From assembly GCA_022827835.1 (NCBI GenBank), contig JAJEIO010000025.1, positions 44,277 to 108,276 on the forward strand: a stretch of DNA of 64,000 nt, read 5' to 3'. The stretch is from Candidatus Latescibacterota bacterium. GTDB lineage: Bacteria > Latescibacterota > UBA2968 > UBA8231. The notes beneath the pieces are model-generated. The model was not told the DNA's origin. It ran no database searches and was given only the letters and a program-made list of their open reading frames with translations. Positions 23,594 to 33,116 of the stretch are shown in pieces; position 1 is the first letter of the stretch; each line of letters starts with the position of its first letter. Made by a program: the position numbers and the translations under genes.

Positions 23594-25963
23594 ATGATGC
23601 AGAGAAAACACAGGGTTTGCCATTTGCTCTTGGGGCTGTTCATCTGCGGTGTGAGCCGGGCCGAGGAGGTCCGCTTCGACACCCCTTCCGAGTGGGCGAC
23701 TTGGGAATTTCCGGTGGACATAGTCCAATTTGCAGACGACGGTTCGCTGAAGTTGAAGAAATTCCGCAAGCAGATCAACGCGACCCTCGACGCCCACCTC
23801 TTCACCCATCCTTCTAAGAAGCGCGGCGAGGTCGAAGGCGGAATATGGCGCGCCGGGAGCAATGAAGCGGACGCACCCAAGCTCATTGATGGCGATCCAG
23901 CGACCTATTGGCAGCCCGATGTAGCAGACCAGCTCGTCGATTGGTCGGTCGATATCGACTTGGGTCGGCCGGTGCTGGCGCGGGAGATCAAGCTGATATT
24001 CCCCGACGAAGAGGGTGCCCGGCCCTTGCGGCAGTTTAGCGTCTTTGTCACTCAGGGGGCCCGGATCCAAGCCCAAGATGATGTATTCCGCTATCGCAAA
24101 ATTTTCCAGACGACCAAGCCCAACACCGAGACTACCATTGCGCTCCCACTGTGGGGCACTGCGCTAGATACCGCACGGGTGCTCGACGCGGATAGAAGCG
24201 TTGATTTGCATGCCGAGCAGGACTTCCAAATGGTGCGGCTGATCCGCGTCGTCGCCGATGAAAAGAGCAGCGACGCCGCCCTAGCCGAAATCGAGGTGTT
24301 GGCGCAAGGAGACAACGTCAGCTTGGGTACCTTGGAGCGAGGCGGGCGCTTTGAACACGGCCTACTGGCGCGTGAGCCACAGAACATGTTCGACGGCAAC
24401 ATGGACACCTTTGGCAATATCCTCACTTCGGGGGGGAGTAAGGGCGGCTGGCGCGAGGGCGGGTTGTGGTGGCAGGTGGATTTGGGGGCGCTGTTCTGGA
24501 TCGACGAGATGTTTATATATTTTAAAACTCGGGGTGAAGGAACGTCGAGTTTTTTGTTTGAAGGCCTGCACCATGGGCGAGGCTACAACATCCTATTCTC
24601 GGATGGTCGGCTCACTACCGGTGGGGATTTGGACCTGACTTTTCTGCTGCGCGAGGACATGGCCATTGACGCGGCGTTGGCATCCGCGCGGCAGGTTCGC
24701 CACCTCCGCTATCTTTTTCAACCGCGCAAGATGCGCTACATCTTCTGGCACGGCCACGAGGACCAAGGTTGGTTTTCGCATCCGATGGAGTTTATGATCT
24801 TTTCGCCGGGCTATCCGGCGCAGGTGGTGTTGCGCTCGGGCTTTATCGACCTCGGCCAACTCGCCGGTGACGGTGGGGCTAAGGCGATAGAGCGCCTGCG
24901 CTGGGAGGCGACCACGCCGGAGCAGACGCGGTTGCAGGTGCGCTCGCGGTCGGGCAACGTCCTGCAAGAGCTATACACGTTCTACGACAAAAAGGGCGAG
25001 GAAGTCACCGAGACGCGCTACGGCAGCCTGCCCAAAGTCATCCGCGGCCCCATTGACACCACGGTCGTCGTAGGAGCCGACTGGGGTGCGTGGAGCAACT
25101 TCTACCAGTTTTCCGGCGAGGCGTTTAAGTCGGAGACGCCGCGCCGCTTTATCCAATTGGAACTGATTCTCTCCACCGAGGATCCGGCTGTCGCACCGGT
25201 GCTGCACGCGCTGGCGCTGGATTTTGAGGATGCGTTGGTCGCACAGGCGGCTGGGCAAGTTATGCCGCGTCATGCCGTGCCTAACGAGGCGACTCGATTT
25301 ACGTATGTGCTGCGGACGAGTGCGACTGAGGGTGACTCGGGCTTTGACCGGCTACGCTTTTCCACGCCGAGTCCGGTGGATGTAGCGGATGTGCGGCTGC
25401 GGGTCGGCGGTGAAGTGCGGGAGCCGCACGCGGTGCGGGTGGTGGGGGATTCGCTATTATTCGTCGATTTGCCGGAGGTGGTGCGGACGGATTCTGTCAC
25501 CGTGGAGTTTACCACGAAGGTATTGCGCAATGCCACGGTCTTTGCCGCGGATTTAGGGCAGGAAGCTCGTCCCGATCTGTGGCAGTCGGTCGAGGCGGCT
25601 GAGCGGCAAGCGAACTTGGTGTTTTTGCCGGACCTACCCGGCAGTGAGCGGCTGATCGGCGATTTGCAGATTGCGCCGTCGGTGTTTTCGCCCAACGGCG
25701 ATGGGATCAACGACCGCGTGCAGATACGCTTTGCGCTGTTCAAGGCGGTGGATGCGTCTCCGAGCGTGCGCATTTTCGACTTAGCGGGGAGGGAAGTGGC
25801 AGCGCTGATGTCGTCTGGTGGAGATGTGTTGCGATCGTTTAGTTGGGATGGATTGGATGGGTCGGGTGAGCGGGTGGCACCGGGCGTATATGTGTGTCGC
25901 ATTGACGCGGGAGCCGATGCCGGGCAGGGAGAAGTAATACGCACCCTAGCCGTAGCCTATTGA
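23594..25963 (+). CDS. Secreted double-discoidin protein with C-terminal FlgD-type Ig domain (paralog 5)
   Basis: This 789-residue protein is the tandem sister of the preceding gene. Its signal peptide (HRVCHLLLGLFICGVSRA) is followed by the same EEVRFDTPSEWATWE opening. It has two discoidin-like modules (KLIDGDPATYWQPD, WSVDIDLGRPVLAREIKLIF; then PQNMFDGNMDTFGNIL, GLWWQVDLGALFWIDEMF) and a C-terminal FlgD-like domain (SVFSPNGDGINDRVQIRFAL, IFDLAGREVAALM, GERVAPGVYVCRID) ending RTLAVAY. The double ATG (ATGATGCAG) allows two starts; the one at 23594 is given. Most differences from the sister lie in the N-terminal half, which may be where ligand specificity diverges (inferred). Confidence 0.75.
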   Translation: MMQRKHRVCHLLLGLFICGVSRAEEVRFDTPSEWATWEFPVDIVQFADDGSLKLKKFRKQINATLDAHLFTHPSKKRGEVEGGIWRAGSNEADAPKLIDGDPATYWQPDVADQLVDWSVDIDLGRPVLAREIKLIFPDEEGARPLRQFSVFVTQGARIQAQDDVFRYRKIFQTTKPNTETTIALPLWGTALDTARVLDADRSVDLHAEQDFQMVRLIRVVADEKSSDAALAEIEVLAQGDNVSLGTLERGGRFEHGLLAREPQNMFDGNMDTFGNILTSGGSKGGWREGGLWWQVDLGALFWIDEMFIYFKTRGEGTSSFLFEGLHHGRGYNILFSDGRLTTGGDLDLTFLLREDMAIDAALASARQVRHLRYLFQPRKMRYIFWHGHEDQGWFSHPMEFMIFSPGYPAQVVLRSGFIDLGQLAGDGGAKAIERLRWEATTPEQTRLQVRSRSGNVLQELYTFYDKKGEEVTETRYGSLPKVIRGPIDTTVVVGADWGAWSNFYQFSGEAFKSETPRRFIQLELILSTEDPAVAPVLHALALDFEDALVAQAAGQVMPRHAVPNEATRFTYVLRTSATEGDSGFDRLRFSTPSPVDVADVRLRVGGEVREPHAVRVVGDSLLFVDLPEVVRTDSVTVEFTTKVLRNATVFAADLGQEARPDLWQSVEAAERQANLVFLPDLPGSERLIGDLQIAPSVFSPNGDGINDRVQIRFALFKAVDASPSVRIFDLAGREVAALMSSGGDVLRSFSWDGLDGSGERVAPGVYVCRIDAGADAGQGEVIRTLAVAY
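24821..25963 (+). repeat. 3' half of paralog 5, long near-identical repeat of 22436-23578
   Basis: This is the partner of the repeat at 22436-23578, at a constant offset of 2385 bases. The two copies together could support recombination that deletes or amplifies one gene. Confidence 0.8.
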
Positions 25964-25971
25964 GGAATGCC

Positions 25972-27846
25972 ATGACTGTCGTCCCAGCGGTGTATCGCGA
26001 TCAGAAGTGGATCATCTCGCCCTTTGGCGACCTGTTCTTTTTTATCGGTACGCCACTTTTGTGCTTGGTGACCATGCTGCCATTGCGGGCCGTGTTCGAC
26101 TCGCAGACCATCGCCTTCTACGCGCTGGCGCTGTTTGCCACCGGCCACCACTTGCCGGGTTTTATGCGCGCATACGGCGACCCAGAGCTATTCAGCACCT
26201 TCAAGGAGAAGTTCCTCGTCGCGCCGGTCGTCGTACTCATCGTGACGGCGCTGGCGCAATTCAATACCCTGCACGGACTTTTCCTAGTGGTGCTAGTGTG
26301 GGAGATCTGGCACCTCTTTATGCAGCACTACGGCATCATGCGGATCTACGATGCCAAAAACAAGATCTTCTCCAAGCTCGACGCCCGGCTCGACTGGCTA
26401 TTGACCTTGTGTGCCTTTGCAACGGTGGTCATCTATAGCCCCGAATACTTCCACCGCATCCTCGACCACAACCAGCGAGTCGGCGTGCCCTTCCTGTCAG
26501 CCGAATTGACGTTCCTGCTCAAAAAGGTGCTGTTCTATGTTACGATGGCCGTGCTCGCGGCGTACTTGGCCAATATAGTCCGGCGGGCGATTACCGGTCA
26601 GAAGATAAGCCTGCCCAAAATCGCGGTGATGGCGACCACGGTGTTTATCATCTACTACGGCTGGATACATATCAACGACCTCGTCATCGGCTACGCGGCC
26701 TTTGCCGTTTTCCACGATATCCAGTACTTCGCCATCGTCTGGGTCTATAACAACAACCTCGTCAAAAGGCAGGAGCGGACTACCAAGCTCCTGCGCACCT
26801 TCTTCACTACGCGCACCTTGCCAATCTTGGTCGCGTACGTGATGGTCTGCTTTGCTTACGGCAGCATCAACATGATGGAGGGCTTCCTCAAGTCCGAGCA
26901 GGCGATCAAAATGGTCGAGATATTCGTCATCACCTCGACGCTTTTGCACTACTACTTTGACGGGTTCATCTGGAAAATCCGCGACCGCAAAAACCAAGCC
27001 AATCTGGGGATCAATGCCGAGGAAGGATCTAACCGCATTGGCTTGCAGACATTGCCGAGCGGCTTGATCTCGTACGTCCGCGAGACTGGCCGACAGTTGG
27101 CCTATTTTGCGGTGCCAGTGATGGCGTTCTCGCTTTTTCAGTTTTACTGGACGGCCGACGAGGCCGAGGCGCGGGAGAAGATGGTCGAATTGTTCCCGGA
27201 CTTGGCTGGTGCCCACAACAACTTAGGCGTCTTTTATGCGCGGCAGGGCGACTGGGAAAGAGCTGCTGGAGAGTATGAGCGGGCGCTAGAGCTGGACGCG
27301 GGGGCCTATGAGGCGCACAAAAATCTCGGCTTACTCTACGCTCGGCAGGGCGATTGGAAAAAGGCGCATATTCACTACCAGCAGGCGATAGACCACAAGC
27401 CGCGCTACGTCGAAGCGCTCAACGCGCAGGGGTTGGTCTTTTTGCAGCGGGGCGAGTTCACCAAGGCGGAGGAACGCTTCCGCGAGGCCCTCGACGAGTT
27501 CGACTACGCCCCGGCGTACAACAACCTCGGTACGGCCTATTTGCAGATGGGAGATTTCCCGCAGGCGATTGACGCTTACCAAAAAGCCGTCGCGCTCAAC
27601 CGGGCCGACGCTTCGCACCACTTCAATCTGGGGTTGGCCTTGCAGAAGGCCGGAGAGAACGAGCGGGCGGTCGCCGCGTTTGCCGCGGCACTCTCTTTAG
27701 AGCCGCGCCACGTCAAAGCCTATTTGAGCATGGCGCTTTCTTACCAGCGGCTGGGCCACCTCGCCGAGGCGCGGCAGGCGTTGCAGCAGTTATTGACGGT
27801 GGACCCGAACCACGCCACGGCGGCGCGGCTATTGGCCCGGCTGTAA
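25972..27846 (+). CDS. Polytopic His-rich membrane protein with C-terminal TPR domain
   Basis: This is a 624-residue inner-membrane protein. ATG 25972 is preceded by GAGGAA five bases upstream, and the longer TTG frame is rejected. Residues 1-385 hold about eight to ten hydrophobic helices with a striking set of histidines at helix ends: GHH (59-60), HLFMQHYG (114 and 119), GWIHIND (233), FHDIQYF (248), LHYYFDGFIWK (326). Such spacing resembles membrane metal-binding enzymes of the hydroxylase/desaturase kind, but I cannot place it in a named family. After a last helix, residues about 395-624 form six or so TPRs (AHNNLGVFYARQGDWERA, AHKNLGLLYARQGDWKKA, AYNNLGTAYLQMGDFPQA). The TPR links it to the TPR lipoproteins of the same block. 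The gene follows paralog 5 by 8 bases and is the last gene of the plus-strand block. Confidence 0.7.
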   Translation: MTVVPAVYRDQKWIISPFGDLFFFIGTPLLCLVTMLPLRAVFDSQTIAFYALALFATGHHLPGFMRAYGDPELFSTFKEKFLVAPVVVLIVTALAQFNTLHGLFLVVLVWEIWHLFMQHYGIMRIYDAKNKIFSKLDARLDWLLTLCAFATVVIYSPEYFHRILDHNQRVGVPFLSAELTFLLKKVLFYVTMAVLAAYLANIVRRAITGQKISLPKIAVMATTVFIIYYGWIHINDLVIGYAAFAVFHDIQYFAIVWVYNNNLVKRQERTTKLLRTFFTTRTLPILVAYVMVCFAYGSINMMEGFLKSEQAIKMVEIFVITSTLLHYYFDGFIWKIRDRKNQANLGINAEEGSNRIGLQTLPSGLISYVRETGRQLAYFAVPVMAFSLFQFYWTADEAEAREKMVELFPDLAGAHNNLGVFYARQGDWERAAGEYERALELDAGAYEAHKNLGLLYARQGDWKKAHIHYQQAIDHKPRYVEALNAQGLVFLQRGEFTKAEERFREALDEFDYAPAYNNLGTAYLQMGDFPQAIDAYQKAVALNRADASHHFNLGLALQKAGENERAVAAFAAALSLEPRHVKAYLSMALSYQRLGHLAEARQALQQLLTVDPNHATAARLLARL

Positions 27847-27859
27847 GCGGCTCTTCTGC

Positions 27860-30034
27860 CTAATGGCGATGCGCTTGGTGGCCTTCGGTAGCTAGCGCGA
27901 GGGGATGGACGGCCAAGCGCTCCAAGGTCGTGGCGTCTTCGCGAACCCGATACACTTCATCGACCGGCACGTTGGTAAAGGTTTGCACTGTGCCCGACGG
28001 CCAGTGCAAAGTCAGCGCGTCGAGTACCTCAGCTTTTCCCAGCCCGATCTCCTGTTGTAAGGTCGAAGCCCCAAAACTCGCGCCCGTCCCGGCGAGGACG
28101 TGGATCGTCCGCGTCTCCGTACGGGCTTGAATCCGCGTGCCGATCCCGGCTCGATTCGACTTGGTCCCCTCTAGTTTGAGGGTGATCCAATGGTTGCCGT
28201 GGCCGGGGTTTTCAAAGAGCACATTGGTGTACACGTCTCCCGAATAGGCTCCGCCGACCACCGCGTAGATGTCCTGATCTCCGTCGTTGTCTATATCGCC
28301 AAAGGCGACGCCGTGCCCTTTTTGCAGGTGCCCGAAGCCGCCGGAAGTAGTTACATCTTCGAAACGCTGTCCGGCGGCGTTGCGGAACATGCGGTTGGGT
28401 ATTAGCGAACGGTAGTCGGGATCGCCGGTGCCAGCGTAGAAATCGAGCCAGCCGTCGTTGTCGAGGTCGCCGAAGTTACAGCCCATTGTATAGAGGACTT
28501 TGTCGCTGTGGGTCTGTCGGGCCACGTCGGCGAAGGTGCCGTCGCCTTGGTTGCGGTAGAGACGAGGCGGCTCGCCTTTGTGTGGCAGACCCATGTAGTC
28601 GGCGGCTACATCGCCGGCGTCGGCCTTGTAGCCGGAGACGAACAGGTCGAGGAAGCCGTCGTTGTCGTAGTCCCAAAACCACACTGGGAAGCTAAACGTC
28701 GGCTGACTCACGCCAGCGCGGGCGGTTATGTCGGAGAAACGCCAGCGGCCGTTGGCGTCTGGGCCATCGTTGTGGAAGAGCAGGTTGGGTTGTCCGAGGC
28801 GGGAGATGTAGAGGTCGGGTCGGCGGTCGTTATCAATGTCGCCCCAAGCCACCCCTTTAACGAAACCATCGACGTCTAAACCGACTTCTGCCGCCACATC
28901 AACAAAGGTTCCGTCGCCTTGATTGCGGAACAGCTCACAGGGATGATGCTCTTCGGCAGAGGACTCGTTGCCCACGAACAGGTCGAGCCAGCCGTCGTTG
29001 TCGAAGTCGGCCCAAGCCGCGGTCTGCGTTGGGTGCAACGTGAGCAGCCCAGCCGCCTCGGTTACGTCGGCGAAGGTGCCGTCGCCTTGGTTGCGCAATA
29101 GCGAGTTGGGATGGAGGCCGTCGGCACCAAACCAGCCACCGCGCAAGACCAGCACGTCGGCGAAGCCGTCGTTGTCAAAATCCGTCTGCACGGCGTTGAG
29201 GCCGCCGACTAGGCCGGTCAAACCAGCGGCAGCGGTGCGCTCGGCAAAAGTGCCGTCGCCTTGGTTGCGGAAGTAGCGCAGTGGATCGTCGAGACCCCAA
29301 GAAGTGGCAATGATGTCGAGGAAGCCGTCGTTGTCGAAGTCTTCCATAATGCCGCCCCCGGCCAAGCCGAGGACATTCAACCCCAAGGCGGGAGCCCGGT
29401 CGGGGAAGTGGCCGATATCGGCGTCAGCGGCGAAGACCTCTGGGGGAATGAGATGGGCGGCTGGCACTTGGTGTGGATACTCACCCACAGTCATATAGGC
29501 GATGTTGAGCAGCCAGCGCGAGGTCAGGTCGTAGGGTGTTTTTTTTAGAATTGCCCGATAGTAAGCGATGGCCGCCCGCGATCCATCTTGTAGTTTATGA
29601 ACCCCTTCGGCAGCGATGGGCAACAGGCAGGAAGCGAGGTTGTGGTCGTCAATGCAGTTTTGCTGCTCGCCGAGCCGCAAATAGGCGAGGGCAATCATCT
29701 CCTCAAGGCTCGGGCGGGTGCGGAAGCGGTGGGCGGCGGCTTGCTCGCGCACCTGCTCGAACAGGGCGGCCGCCTCGGCGGATGAGCCAGCGCGCAATAA
29801 CTCTTTGGCCAGTTCAACCTGTTGGCTGAGCTGTTGCACGGGATCGTCTGGTGCGGGCTGGCGGCGCAGCCAGTCAACGCGGTGCAGGCTCAAATAGATG
29901 TTGTCTTCGGCGTTGGCCTGAGCGGCGAGGGCGGCGAGTTGTTCGGCCATGCGCTGAGTGCCGGGAGTCTGGTAGGGATCGGCAGCGCAACTTGCTAACG
30001 CGAAAATCAAGAAGGCGATCACACAGGGATTCAT
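27860..30034 (-). CDS. CRTAC1-type FG-GAP/VCBS repeat lipoprotein with helical N-terminal region
   Basis: This is a 724-residue lipoprotein (MNPCVIAFLIFALASC, Cys16), convergent with the preceding gene. The first 170 residues are helical and TPR-like (LAKELLRAGSSAEAAALFEQ, MIALAYLRLGEQQN, AAIAYYRAILKKTPYDL). A CRTAC1-type beta-propeller follows, with repeated blades of the form 'NQGDGTFxDVxxxxGL ... DFDNDGxxDLxV' (MEDFDNDGFLDIIATSWG, DFDNDGFADVLVLRGG, DFDNDGWLDLFVGNES, DIDNDRRPDLYISRLG, DLDNDGWLDFYAGTGD). It ends with an ASPIC/UnbV domain (NRAGIGTRIQART, LHWPSGTVQTFTNVP). It combines in one chain the TPR and CRTAC1 parts that are separate genes at 8935-14899, which supports a functional link between them. 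Confidence 0.85.
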   Translation of the reverse strand: MNPCVIAFLIFALASCAADPYQTPGTQRMAEQLAALAAQANAEDNIYLSLHRVDWLRRQPAPDDPVQQLSQQVELAKELLRAGSSAEAAALFEQVREQAAAHRFRTRPSLEEMIALAYLRLGEQQNCIDDHNLASCLLPIAAEGVHKLQDGSRAAIAYYRAILKKTPYDLTSRWLLNIAYMTVGEYPHQVPAAHLIPPEVFAADADIGHFPDRAPALGLNVLGLAGGGIMEDFDNDGFLDIIATSWGLDDPLRYFRNQGDGTFAERTAAAGLTGLVGGLNAVQTDFDNDGFADVLVLRGGWFGADGLHPNSLLRNQGDGTFADVTEAAGLLTLHPTQTAAWADFDNDGWLDLFVGNESSAEEHHPCELFRNQGDGTFVDVAAEVGLDVDGFVKGVAWGDIDNDRRPDLYISRLGQPNLLFHNDGPDANGRWRFSDITARAGVSQPTFSFPVWFWDYDNDGFLDLFVSGYKADAGDVAADYMGLPHKGEPPRLYRNQGDGTFADVARQTHSDKVLYTMGCNFGDLDNDGWLDFYAGTGDPDYRSLIPNRMFRNAAGQRFEDVTTSGGFGHLQKGHGVAFGDIDNDGDQDIYAVVGGAYSGDVYTNVLFENPGHGNHWITLKLEGTKSNRAGIGTRIQARTETRTIHVLAGTGASFGASTLQQEIGLGKAEVLDALTLHWPSGTVQTFTNVPVDEVYRVREDATTLERLAVHPLALATEGHQAHRH

Positions 30035-30176
30035 AAGGGTCTATATCAGAAGATAGGGGCGTTAATTACTCTGATGTTGCGCAGTTTTTGTCATGCCGTC
30101 CAGTCAACCTACGCGGGAAGGACAATGGAAGGACAGCAGGGAGCCGCAGATAATGATAGCTGCGTAACATCAGTTC

Positions 30177-33098
30177 CTATTTCAACAGGGTCAGTTGTTT
30201 GATGTCTAGGAAAGCTCCGGCTCGCAACCGATAGAAGTAAGTACCGCTGGCGACCATGAGCCCGGCATCGTCGCGCCCGGTCCACTCGGTGCGGTAGCGT
30301 CCAGCGGCGAGATGTCGTGCGACCAAGGTGCGGATCTTTTGGCCGAGCGCGTCGTAGATATCCAATTTGACGGCGGACGAAGTCGCTAGTTGGAATTCGA
30401 TGGTCGTGGCTGCATTGAAGGGGTTGGGGTAGTTCTGGTTGAGGGCAAAGGCGGTTGGTGTGGTTGCTTTGGCTGCGACGGGTTCTAGGCTGGCGATCCA
30501 CTCGGCGATGAGATCAGCTCCGCGCTCGTCGATGATTGAGGAAGCCAGCGGAGGCATGCGAAAGGTGCCCATCGTCAGCAGCCGCAGGTAGAGCGTGGAA
30601 AGCTGCGGGGTCCCAGGGGTGAGAATGAGGGCCTCGGGTTCGCCTATATCGCCGAGTGTGGGGAAGGCCCCAACCGTATTGGTTGCGGCTAAAGGCGTGT
30701 CGTAGCGCAGGTCGATGATGGTACGACTGACGCTTTCGGGCCGATGGCACGGGGCGCAGTTGACGTCTAGGTACGAGCGGGCGCGCTGGTCGAGCGGGAC
30801 GCTGGGGTCGAAGGGATTGGGCAGACGGGGCAGGGAAGACAGGTCGGCTGGCAACTCTTCGGTGAAAAGGCCCTGTTCGGCGAGGGAGTGCAACTGGTTT
30901 TGCTCCGCGCCCGCGTGGAGTTGGGCTGTGTGGACGCCGAGGACGTAGCCTGCGCCCTTGGTGTGGCAAACTTCGCAGTCTTGGCGCGCGGGAAAGTAGT
31001 ACTCCTGCAAGAAAAAGCCCACCGGATCTTGGGGGTCGTCAATCACGTATGCAACGGTCGTGCTGTCGGCGAGCAAGGTGGCGTCGGTGCCGGCTTCGTT
31101 CCACAGATAGCTATAACCGTCCCAGCCCGGAGTACCTACGCGCTTGACGAGGAAGCGCGTTTCGATGATGCGCCGGCTGGCTGGATCGCCGCGCACCAAG
31201 TCGAGGTAAAAGTTCTTGATTAGGAGGGTTTCGTCGGGAAAATCCCAAGGCCCGCTGCTGGCAAAGGCAATGCGCTTGCCGGGAGGCAGGCGAATGAACC
31301 GCGTTTTTGTGGCTCCATCCGACCAAAACGGCGCATTGACTTCGTACGGCACCACGCCGGCCGCGGGCGTTTGCGCGTCGAGGTCGCTGAAAACCTGCGC
31401 GGCGGCCAAGCTCGCAGGTGGGAACTCCTCAGCGGGCGGCAGGACGATTTCCCACAGCCCGCGCTCGCCGCTCCATTCGATCACATAGATGCGGTTGCCG
31501 ATGATTTCCGCGTCAATAGGATTGGAAAACCCGCCGACAATGCGGGTGACGTACGCCTCGTAGTTGTCGTTGACTTTGGCCAAATCGAGGTGCAGCAGGT
31601 CTTGGCTGGGGTCGTTGAACGGGCCGTTGACGCTGTCGCCGTTGGGATCGCCCCGAGTCCAACTGAGCGTGAAGCCGTCGCCGCGGAATGGTTCGGCGAG
31701 GGCATGGTCCACGTCGAATACTAGTCCGAGCGGCGAGCGATGCGCGGTGAAGGTGCCGAAGCGCACACCTTCTTCGCTGGCGTCCTTGATGCGGCCGTCG
31801 GCTGGATCGCGGTAGGCATCGGCGTCTGGCCCGAGGTTGATCACTGGCTCGGTGAAATCGCGCGGCGGCGGCGGGTACGTGGGATCGTTGTGGTAATAGC
31901 CTTCGCGCACGGCCGTGGAGCGGGGGGAAAGGAGGAGATCGGTGGCCGGGTCGTAGTCGGGAAATTGCTGCGGGGTGTCGTCGAGTCCCATGCGCCAAGG
32001 GAAGCCGTAGTGATGTCCTTGGCGCAGCCAATTGAGTTCCTCGGGCATGTCTCGGCCCGGTCCGTTTTCCGTGGTAAAGAGGTCGCCGTTGGGCGCGAAG
32101 GCGAAGTCGTAGGCATTGCGCAGGCCCTCGGCAAAGAGGAAGCCCTGGTCGAGGAGGACATAGCGGTCGTTGGACAGTACGAGGTCGCGGGCATTGGTCG
32201 GGACGCGCAAAATTACGGCGGTGAGCGCGGTTTCGCGCAGCCCGGGGAAGTGCCCATCGCCGTCTTGTATTTCACCGTGATCGGTGCGCGAGCCGCTGTT
32301 GACAAAGAGCGAGCGATTGTCGGGGCTGACGATTAGCGCGTTGACCTCGTGGTTGTAGATGCAGTCGCACCGCTCATAGGGTTCGGTTTCCGCGAGGGTG
32401 AACCAGGTGCGCTCGCCGCTGCTCGGATCGACTTCGCCCTTGGTGATGGTGGCGATGTTGTAGATGGACAGGTCGATGCGTTTGAGGAGGTAAAAGGTGC
32501 CGGCTTCGTCGATAAATAGTGCGCTCGGGCGGATGAAACCGTGGTCGGCGACCGTGTACACTGTGCCCTCAGGCAAGAGGGTGATGTCGCCATTGGTTGT
32601 CTTGAGGACGTAGCGGTTGTTGGTCGTAGGGTCGCGGCCAAAGATGGAGGCGGCGAGGATGTCGTCGATGGGAACGTCGGCGGGCAGGTTGTCCGGGTCG
32701 AGCTGTTCCCACTGCCGCTCGCCGGTATCGGCGTCGAGCAAAATGCCACGGGCGAGGGCAAATTGGTCGCTGTTGCGGGGGCCGTGGCGATTGGATGCCA
32801 AGTAGAACGAGCCGTCCGGTCCGATGGCAAAGCCCGTGAAGCCGCTACTAATGCCGTGGTCGCGGTGGGAGTATGTTGGGACGCGCCTAGCCGCTGTTAG
32901 GTCTATGCGTTCAATCGCGCCGTCCTGCCGCAGGATATAGAGCGCGTCCTCGCGTGGATCCTTGGCGATGCGGATGGTGCCTTGGGAGACGCTGAGGACG
33001 CGGCGGATTTCAATGTCGGCGCGGGTGGCCTGCGGGTCGGCGTACGCGGTGGAGCAAAGAGCAGCGAGCGCGGCGAGTGAGAAACAACGGACCAGCAT
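30177..33098 (-). CDS. PQQ-type sugar dehydrogenase fused to di-haem cytochrome c module and NPFN-type C-terminal domain
   Basis: This is a 973-residue exported protein (signal LVRCFSLAALAALCSTAYA). Residues about 25-560 form a glucose/sorbosone dehydrogenase-like beta-propeller (GSFYLASNRHGPRN, LRNAYDFAFAPNGDLFTTEN, HHYGFPWRMGLDD, IVGGFSNPIDAEIIG). The next 310 residues match the SO2930/HNE_0200-type cytochrome region (YEVNAPFWSDGATKTRFIRL), with two haem c sites: CEVCH near residue 706 and CAPCH near residue 780. The last 85 residues are a type A sorting/FlgD-like domain (ALNQNYPNPFNAATTIEFQL, YDALGQKIRTLV, ASGTYFYRL). The predicted role is periplasmic or surface oxidation of a sugar or polyol with electron transfer to the attached haems. 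Its neighbour at 33117 lacks the cytochrome part. Confidence 0.85.
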   Translation of the reverse strand: MLVRCFSLAALAALCSTAYADPQATRADIEIRRVLSVSQGTIRIAKDPREDALYILRQDGAIERIDLTAARRVPTYSHRDHGISSGFTGFAIGPDGSFYLASNRHGPRNSDQFALARGILLDADTGERQWEQLDPDNLPADVPIDDILAASIFGRDPTTNNRYVLKTTNGDITLLPEGTVYTVADHGFIRPSALFIDEAGTFYLLKRIDLSIYNIATITKGEVDPSSGERTWFTLAETEPYERCDCIYNHEVNALIVSPDNRSLFVNSGSRTDHGEIQDGDGHFPGLRETALTAVILRVPTNARDLVLSNDRYVLLDQGFLFAEGLRNAYDFAFAPNGDLFTTENGPGRDMPEELNWLRQGHHYGFPWRMGLDDTPQQFPDYDPATDLLLSPRSTAVREGYYHNDPTYPPPPRDFTEPVINLGPDADAYRDPADGRIKDASEEGVRFGTFTAHRSPLGLVFDVDHALAEPFRGDGFTLSWTRGDPNGDSVNGPFNDPSQDLLHLDLAKVNDNYEAYVTRIVGGFSNPIDAEIIGNRIYVIEWSGERGLWEIVLPPAEEFPPASLAAAQVFSDLDAQTPAAGVVPYEVNAPFWSDGATKTRFIRLPPGKRIAFASSGPWDFPDETLLIKNFYLDLVRGDPASRRIIETRFLVKRVGTPGWDGYSYLWNEAGTDATLLADSTTVAYVIDDPQDPVGFFLQEYYFPARQDCEVCHTKGAGYVLGVHTAQLHAGAEQNQLHSLAEQGLFTEELPADLSSLPRLPNPFDPSVPLDQRARSYLDVNCAPCHRPESVSRTIIDLRYDTPLAATNTVGAFPTLGDIGEPEALILTPGTPQLSTLYLRLLTMGTFRMPPLASSIIDERGADLIAEWIASLEPVAAKATTPTAFALNQNYPNPFNAATTIEFQLATSSAVKLDIYDALGQKIRTLVARHLAAGRYRTEWTGRDDAGLMVASGTYFYRLRAGAFLDIKQLTLLK

Positions 33099-33116
33099 GG
33101 GGTTCTTTAGAAATGA

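Noticed and set aside
22436..25963. Long repeats as ends of a mobile element
   Set aside because: They are the 3' halves of tandem paralogs; there is no transposase, terminal inverted repeat or target duplication.
28508..29548. Plus-strand frames opposite the CRTAC1 gene
   Set aside because: Repetitive Val/Gly-rich products mirror the DNDGD repeats of the real gene on the other strand.
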